Shown: positions 7,796 to 10,258 of the stretch, piece by piece
How positions within the stretch are numbered: position 1 is the stretch's first letter
How the letters are laid out: every line of letters starts with the position of its first letter
Origin: an uncultured Bacilli bacterium
GTDB taxonomy: Bacteria > Bacillota_I > Bacilli_A > RF39 > UBA660
DNA: 10,258 nucleotides
Reading direction: 5' to 3'
NCBI GenBank assembly: GCA_934149245.1
Contig: CAKPER010000037.1
Coordinates: forward strand, 1-10,258
The notes under the pieces: model-generated
Seen by the model: only the letters and a program-made list of their open reading frames with translations
What the model was told of the DNA's origin: nothing
Database searches by the model: none
Translations under genes and position numbers: made by a program

Positions 7796-7804
7796 TGATA
7801 TAAT
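7796..7804 (+). promoter_or_regulatory. Extended -10 promoter of the ClpX-like gene
   Basis: TGATATAAT (7796-7804) is a consensus extended -10 element. There is no good -35 at normal spacing (CACAAA at 7776-7781). The predicted start near 7811 leaves a leader of under 20 bases, containing the ribosome site GGGGGAA (7817-7823) right before the ATG at 7828. Confidence 0.55.
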
Positions 7805-7827
7805 AACTCACACATTGGGGGAATATT

Positions 7828-9288
7828 ATGCCTAGTTTAAGAGTTGGATATTTATTTAAGAAAAAATACATAAATTATCAAAGCAAAAAATATGAAGTAT
7901 TTGAATTTATTGATTATGTTTCAGGTATTGGTTTTAATAATACTCATAATAATGACATATGTAATGTTTTAAGTGGAGATAATGCTGGTGTATATGCTAG
8001 TTTTATTAACGAAGATGCAAATGAAGGTGAATATGTCTTTTTAAGTGATGATATTGATAAAGCAATTAAAGATAATGGAAATAGCGTAGATTTTATAGAA
8101 ATTAGAAAAAAAAGAATATCAAAGACTGCAAAATATTATTTAAGAAATGATAAAAGTACAGGATTAACTCAATTATTGAATAGAGATTTAATATCTTACT
8201 TACAAAAAGAAGATAAAAAAGGGCAATCAGATTTTGACGAACAGGAATTTGAAAAGACTAGCGATATATCATCTATGTATTCGTCAATTAAAAAAACAAT
8301 AATTTCACAGGACGAACAAATAATGCAAATATTAACTGCACTATTTAAAAATCAAAAGGTTGTTAATTCTGATTTAGATATGGATTTAATAGCCAAATTA
8401 AAAGAAAACATTTTAATATACGGTTCTACTGGAACTGGTAAAACAGAAATTTTAAAAAGAATCTCTAAATTGTATAATATACCTCTAGTTATTGAAGATG
8501 CCACTTCACTTTCTGAAACAGGTTATCAAGGAAGAAAAATAACTGATATGCTTGAAGATTTATGCCTTGCAGCTGATAATGACATTGAACTTGCAGAAAA
8601 AGGTATTTTAGTAATTGATGAATTTGATAAACTTGCTGAAAAATTTGAAGATAATCAATCTCACGTTTCTAGGTTAGGAGTTCAAAGATCACTATTAAAA
8701 TTACTTGATGGAACATTATTCTATTTTGGTGATAAAAAATTTGATACATCTAAATTAACAGTTGTTGCATTAGGTGCCTTTACTGGTATAATTGATGAAA
8801 AAAAACAAAATAATGGTAATACCATTGGTTTTGGAAGTAATAACATGGGGGAAAAAGTAAATTATGATGATTATAGCAAAATTAGTAGTAATGATTTTAT
8901 TAAATATGGTATTATGAGAGAATTAATTGGTAGATTTTCTAAAACTATTGCAATGAATCCATTATCAAAAGAAGATATAATTAAAATATTAAAAGAATCT
9001 GATTTTAGTCCATTAAATACATATAAAAAATTATTTGATATGTTAGAAGTTAATTTTGATTTTAGTGATGAATTTATTGAATATATTGCTGGACTTGCTA
9101 TATCCAAACAAAGTGGTGCTAGAAGTTTAAAAACAGTGTTTGATGATTGCATAAGTAGTGCTTTATTTAGAATATTTGCTGGAGAATATTCAAGTATTTC
9201 ATTAGTAAAACCTGATGATGAAAATAATAAACCTTATGTTTTAACTAAAACAATTGAGAAAAAACATGGATTATTTAAAAGAAAATAA
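7828..9288 (+). CDS. ClpX-like AAA+ unfoldase with a non-zinc-finger N-terminal domain
   Basis: Probable ATP-driven protein unfoldase, 486 residues. The AAA+ core (about 150-470) follows ClpX: IISQDEQI at the entry, Walker A GSTGTGKT (199-206), pore-1 loop GYQG (232-235, GYVG in ClpX), Walker B LVIDE (261-265), LGVQRSLLKLLDGT (283-296), arginine finger in IGRF (Arg 369) and sensor-2 GAR (430-432). NTIGFG (331-336) matches the IGF loop by which ClpX docks on ClpP, so ClpP partnership is plausible. The N-terminal 150 residues differ: the four-cysteine zinc-binding domain is absent (only one Cys, at 44) and the region is unrecognised, probably a substrate or adaptor domain. This marks a paralogue rather than the housekeeping ClpX. 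It is transcribed alone from its own promoter, divergently from the candidate sRNA. The ATG follows a strong GGGGGAA site. A ClpP-independent chaperone role is the main alternative. Confidence 0.85.
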   Translation: MPSLRVGYLFKKKYINYQSKKYEVFEFIDYVSGIGFNNTHNNDICNVLSGDNAGVYASFINEDANEGEYVFLSDDIDKAIKDNGNSVDFIEIRKKRISKTAKYYLRNDKSTGLTQLLNRDLISYLQKEDKKGQSDFDEQEFEKTSDISSMYSSIKKTIISQDEQIMQILTALFKNQKVVNSDLDMDLIAKLKENILIYGSTGTGKTEILKRISKLYNIPLVIEDATSLSETGYQGRKITDMLEDLCLAADNDIELAEKGILVIDEFDKLAEKFEDNQSHVSRLGVQRSLLKLLDGTLFYFGDKKFDTSKLTVVALGAFTGIIDEKKQNNGNTIGFGSNNMGEKVNYDDYSKISSNDFIKYGIMRELIGRFSKTIAMNPLSKEDIIKILKESDFSPLNTYKKLFDMLEVNFDFSDEFIEYIAGLAISKQSGARSLKTVFDDCISSALFRIFAGEYSSISLVKPDDENNKPYVLTKTIEKKHGLFKRK

Positions 9289-9323
9289 AAGACAGTTGCA
9301 TTGATAATATGTGACCGTCTTTT
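9287..9323. terminator. Bidirectional intrinsic terminator after the ClpX-like gene
   Basis: AAAAGAC (9287-9293) pairs with GTCTTTT (9317-9323). The stem continues inward through one A-C mismatch and a few G-T pairs to a loop near 9302-9308. A run of T on the right and of A on the left allow it to act on both strands. It overlaps the stop codon of the ClpX-like gene and lies just past the stop of the convergent KilA-N remnant. Confidence 0.75.
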
Positions 9324-9328
9324 TAATA

Positions 9329-9685
9329 TTATTTTGTTTCTATTAAATGTTTACTTGCATTTATTTGTTTTTGCAGTATTTCTAATTCCTTGATACCATT
9401 ATTGTTTTTTAATATTTCCATCTGATTTCTAGCAGATTCATTTAATTTAACTAATCTTTCACCTTGACTAATTCCTAGTTTGATAAACTCAGCGTTAGAA
9501 TTTTCTAAATTATTTAATATTACCAAATGAAGTAAATCGGTATAATCTCTCATATTTCCATCCTCTGCAAGTTTTGGATTGTTTTCTCTCCATTCTTTTG
9601 CAGTCATACCAAATAATGCAACATTCAAAACATCAGCTTCCTCGGCATATGCAAATTTCTTTTGCTTTTCAGTTAGTGTTGGCAC
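9329..9685 (-). CDS. C-terminal remnant of a KilA-N-type phage protein
   Basis: An open frame of 118 codons from a GTG. The sequence PTLTEKQKKFAYAEEADVLNVALFGMTAKEW, then NMRDYTDLLHLVILNNLENSNAEFI and ISQGERLVKLNESARNQM, has the pattern I know from the C-terminal half of KilA-N domain proteins of phages and integrated elements. The KilA-N DNA-binding domain itself is absent. No ribosome site is visible before the GTG. The reading continues upstream in another frame (IEWHANRILSKTNYIVHTDAVK), as expected of the same protein before a frameshift near 9692-9698, where about four bases appear lost. The piece is therefore best seen as the intact tail of a decayed gene, probably not translated on its own. 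Family assignment is from memory of motif patterns, not a search. Confidence 0.65.
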   Translation of the reverse strand: MPTLTEKQKKFAYAEEADVLNVALFGMTAKEWRENNPKLAEDGNMRDYTDLLHLVILNNLENSNAEFIKLGISQGERLVKLNESARNQMEILKNNNGIKELEILQKQINASKHLIETK

Positions 9686-9984
9686 TATATAATTTTTACG
9701 GCATCAGTATGAACTATATAATTAGTTTTAGATAAAATACGATTAGCGTGCCATTCTATCTTTTCTTGATATGCTTCATTTTTCTTTAATCTTTCAAATT
9801 CTTGTCTATGATTACCTGTTTTAGCACTTATTCCAGCATCTGTATAATAATCTACAATAGTATAATCTTTAAACTTACAAAATGCTTCTAATCTTTCTTT
9901 TTGTTCTGATAAACTAAAACCTTAGCGAGCTTGATCTTCAGTTGAAACTCTCATATAAAGACCACATAATTTCTTTTCTTCCAT
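9686..9984 (-). pseudogene. Serine recombinase N-terminus with in-frame stop, fused to KilA-N protein sequence
   Basis: From the ATG at 9984, behind a good GGAGAG ribosome site, the frame reads MEEKKLCGLYMRVSTEDQAR, then a TAA stop (9924-9922), then GFSLSEQKERLEAFCKFKDY and DAGISAKTGN. This is the start of the catalytic domain of a large serine recombinase; the nucleophile is the Ser in RVSTEDQ. The stop replaces what is normally Glu in AREGFSL. At about codon 67 (EFERLK, 9801-9784) the recombinase ends. The same frame continues as KNEAYQEKIEWHANRILSKTNYIVHTDAVK, which belongs to the KilA-N-type protein whose tail follows at 9685. More than 80 percent of a normal large serine recombinase is missing, including the DNA-binding and coiled-coil parts. 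The gene cannot make an active recombinase. It is flanked upstream by an attenuator-like leader. Confidence 0.75.
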
Positions 9985-10008
9985 TAAATCACTCTCCAAT
10001 CTTCAAAG

Positions 10009-10053
10009 AAAAAAGGTGTCAAAAGTATTAAAATGCTTAATACTACTGACACC
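10009..10053 (-). terminator. Intrinsic terminator in the recombinase leader
   Basis: GGTGTCA/TGACACC (10015-10021 with 10047-10053) and, inside a two-by-two internal loop, AGTATTAA/TTAATACT (10024-10031 with 10037-10044) form a two-part stem with a five-base loop. On the minus strand it runs directly into six T residues (10014-10009). It sits only 25 bases before the recombinase start codon, so it must be bypassed for that gene to be expressed. Confidence 0.8.
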
Positions 10054-10093
10054 TCTTAAAGTATAAATAATTATAAAATATCTTCTTAAACAT
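10043..10093 (-). CDS. Putative 16-residue leader peptide
   Basis: An ATG at 10093 opens the peptide MFKKIFYNYLYFKRCQ, ending in TAG (10045-10043). A strong AAGGGGG ribosome site lies eight bases upstream, in the loop of a 9-bp hairpin. The stop codon lies inside the terminator stem, so a ribosome ending here would cover the terminator arm. Size and position suit a regulatory leader peptide; it resembles no protein I know. A small membrane-active peptide is an alternative. Confidence 0.45.
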   Translation of the reverse strand: MFKKIFYNYLYFKRCQ

Positions 10094-10115
10094 CTATTTA
10101 ACCCCCTTAAATAGA
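10093..10115 (-). promoter_or_regulatory. Hairpin presenting a GGGGG Shine-Dalgarno in its loop, with a three-codon uORF
   Basis: TCTATTTAA/TTAAATAGA form a perfect 9-bp stem (10093-10101 with 10107-10115) with a loop of exactly five G on the minus strand (10106-10102). The loop is the ribosome site of the 16-residue peptide, whose ATG overlaps the stem's foot. A tiny frame ATG-TCT-ATT-TAA (10118-10107) runs into the hairpin, so a ribosome translating it would melt the stem. Confidence 0.5.
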
Positions 10116-10135
10116 CATAAATTCTCTTGATAAAC

Positions 10136-10163
10136 ATTCTATCACTTTTTAAAGAAATGTCAA
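10136..10163 (-). promoter_or_regulatory. Strong promoter for the leader and recombinase remnant
   Basis: On the minus strand TTGACA (10163-10158) and an extended -10 TGA-TAGAAT (ending at 10136) are separated by 16 bases. A second TTGACA lies 11 bases upstream (10174-10169), which might reflect a duplicated -35. Transcription would start near 10129 and pass through the leader hairpin and peptide to the terminator at 10053-10009. Confidence 0.65.
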
Positions 10164-10174
10164 TTCTTGTCAAA

Positions 10175-10258
10175 TTAAATACCTTTTAAATAATCTTCTA
10201 ATTCTGATAGTTTAATCTTTTGAGATAAATTCTTGATATAAATCTCATTAGAATAATT
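10175..10258 (-). CDS. C-terminal end of an unidentified protein (partial)
   Basis: The last 27 codons of a minus-strand gene enter from the right edge, ending in KIKLSELEDYLKGI before TAA (10177-10175). The end resembles a helix such as those closing small DNA-binding or excisionase-like proteins of mobile elements, but there is too little to name it. The following promoter overlaps its stop region. It probably belongs to the same decayed element as the recombinase remnant. Confidence 0.4.
   Translation of the reverse strand, partial: NYSNEIYIKNLSQKIKLSELEDYLKGI

Noticed and set aside
9980..10258. CRISPR repeats or type I toxin-antitoxin in the right-end hairpin region
   Set aside because: The inverted repeats occur once each and fit a leader with terminator. 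No spaced direct repeats and no antisense promoter were seen.

Overview
The window is very AT-rich, uses ordinary bacterial start, stop and Shine-Dalgarno signals, and encodes Gram-positive-type proteins: a fused OpuC permease/binding protein and a PMCA-like P-type ATPase. This suggests a low-GC Firmicute, possibly a gut Bacilli or Clostridia lineage. That is an inference from composition and gene content, not a measured placement. I saw no sign of TGA being read as tryptophan.

Left part (1-2480, minus strand): the first 826 codons of a P2B-type calcium-transporting ATPase, cut by the window edge before its last membrane helix. A 175-bp divergent promoter region (2481-2655) separates it from a two-gene plus-strand operon (2656-5344) for an OpuC-type osmoprotectant ABC transporter. 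The first gene is the ATPase with C-terminal CBS domains, the second a permease fused to its substrate-binding domain. The operon ends at a strong terminator hairpin that also serves the convergent genes on the other side.

Middle (5384-7493, minus strand): two tightly coupled genes of unknown function. One is a lysine/glutamate-rich coiled-coil protein with one hydrophobic segment, the other a small protein with a single C-terminal membrane anchor. Upstream, the 334-bp gap 7494-7827 holds their promoter, short A-rich repeats, and what looks like a small RNA gene on the minus strand (about 7732-7629): an extended -10 promoter, three hairpins, a C-rich single-stranded stretch and an intrinsic terminator. 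The plus-strand gene 7828-9288 has its own extended -10 promoter. It encodes a divergent ClpX-like AAA+ unfoldase with a ClpP-docking IGF loop but no N-terminal zinc finger.

Right end (9329-10258, minus strand): debris of a mobile element. The start of a large serine recombinase, with an in-frame stop, is joined within a short EFERLK-coding stretch to the C-terminal part of a KilA-N-type phage protein, which also carries a frameshift. Upstream of the recombinase start is an elaborate leader: a strong promoter, two tiny ORFs, a hairpin presenting a GGGGG Shine-Dalgarno in its loop, and an intrinsic terminator whose stem would be occupied by a ribosome finishing the second tiny ORF. This looks like translation-coupled attenuation of the element. 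The last bases hold the C-terminal end of one more minus-strand gene.
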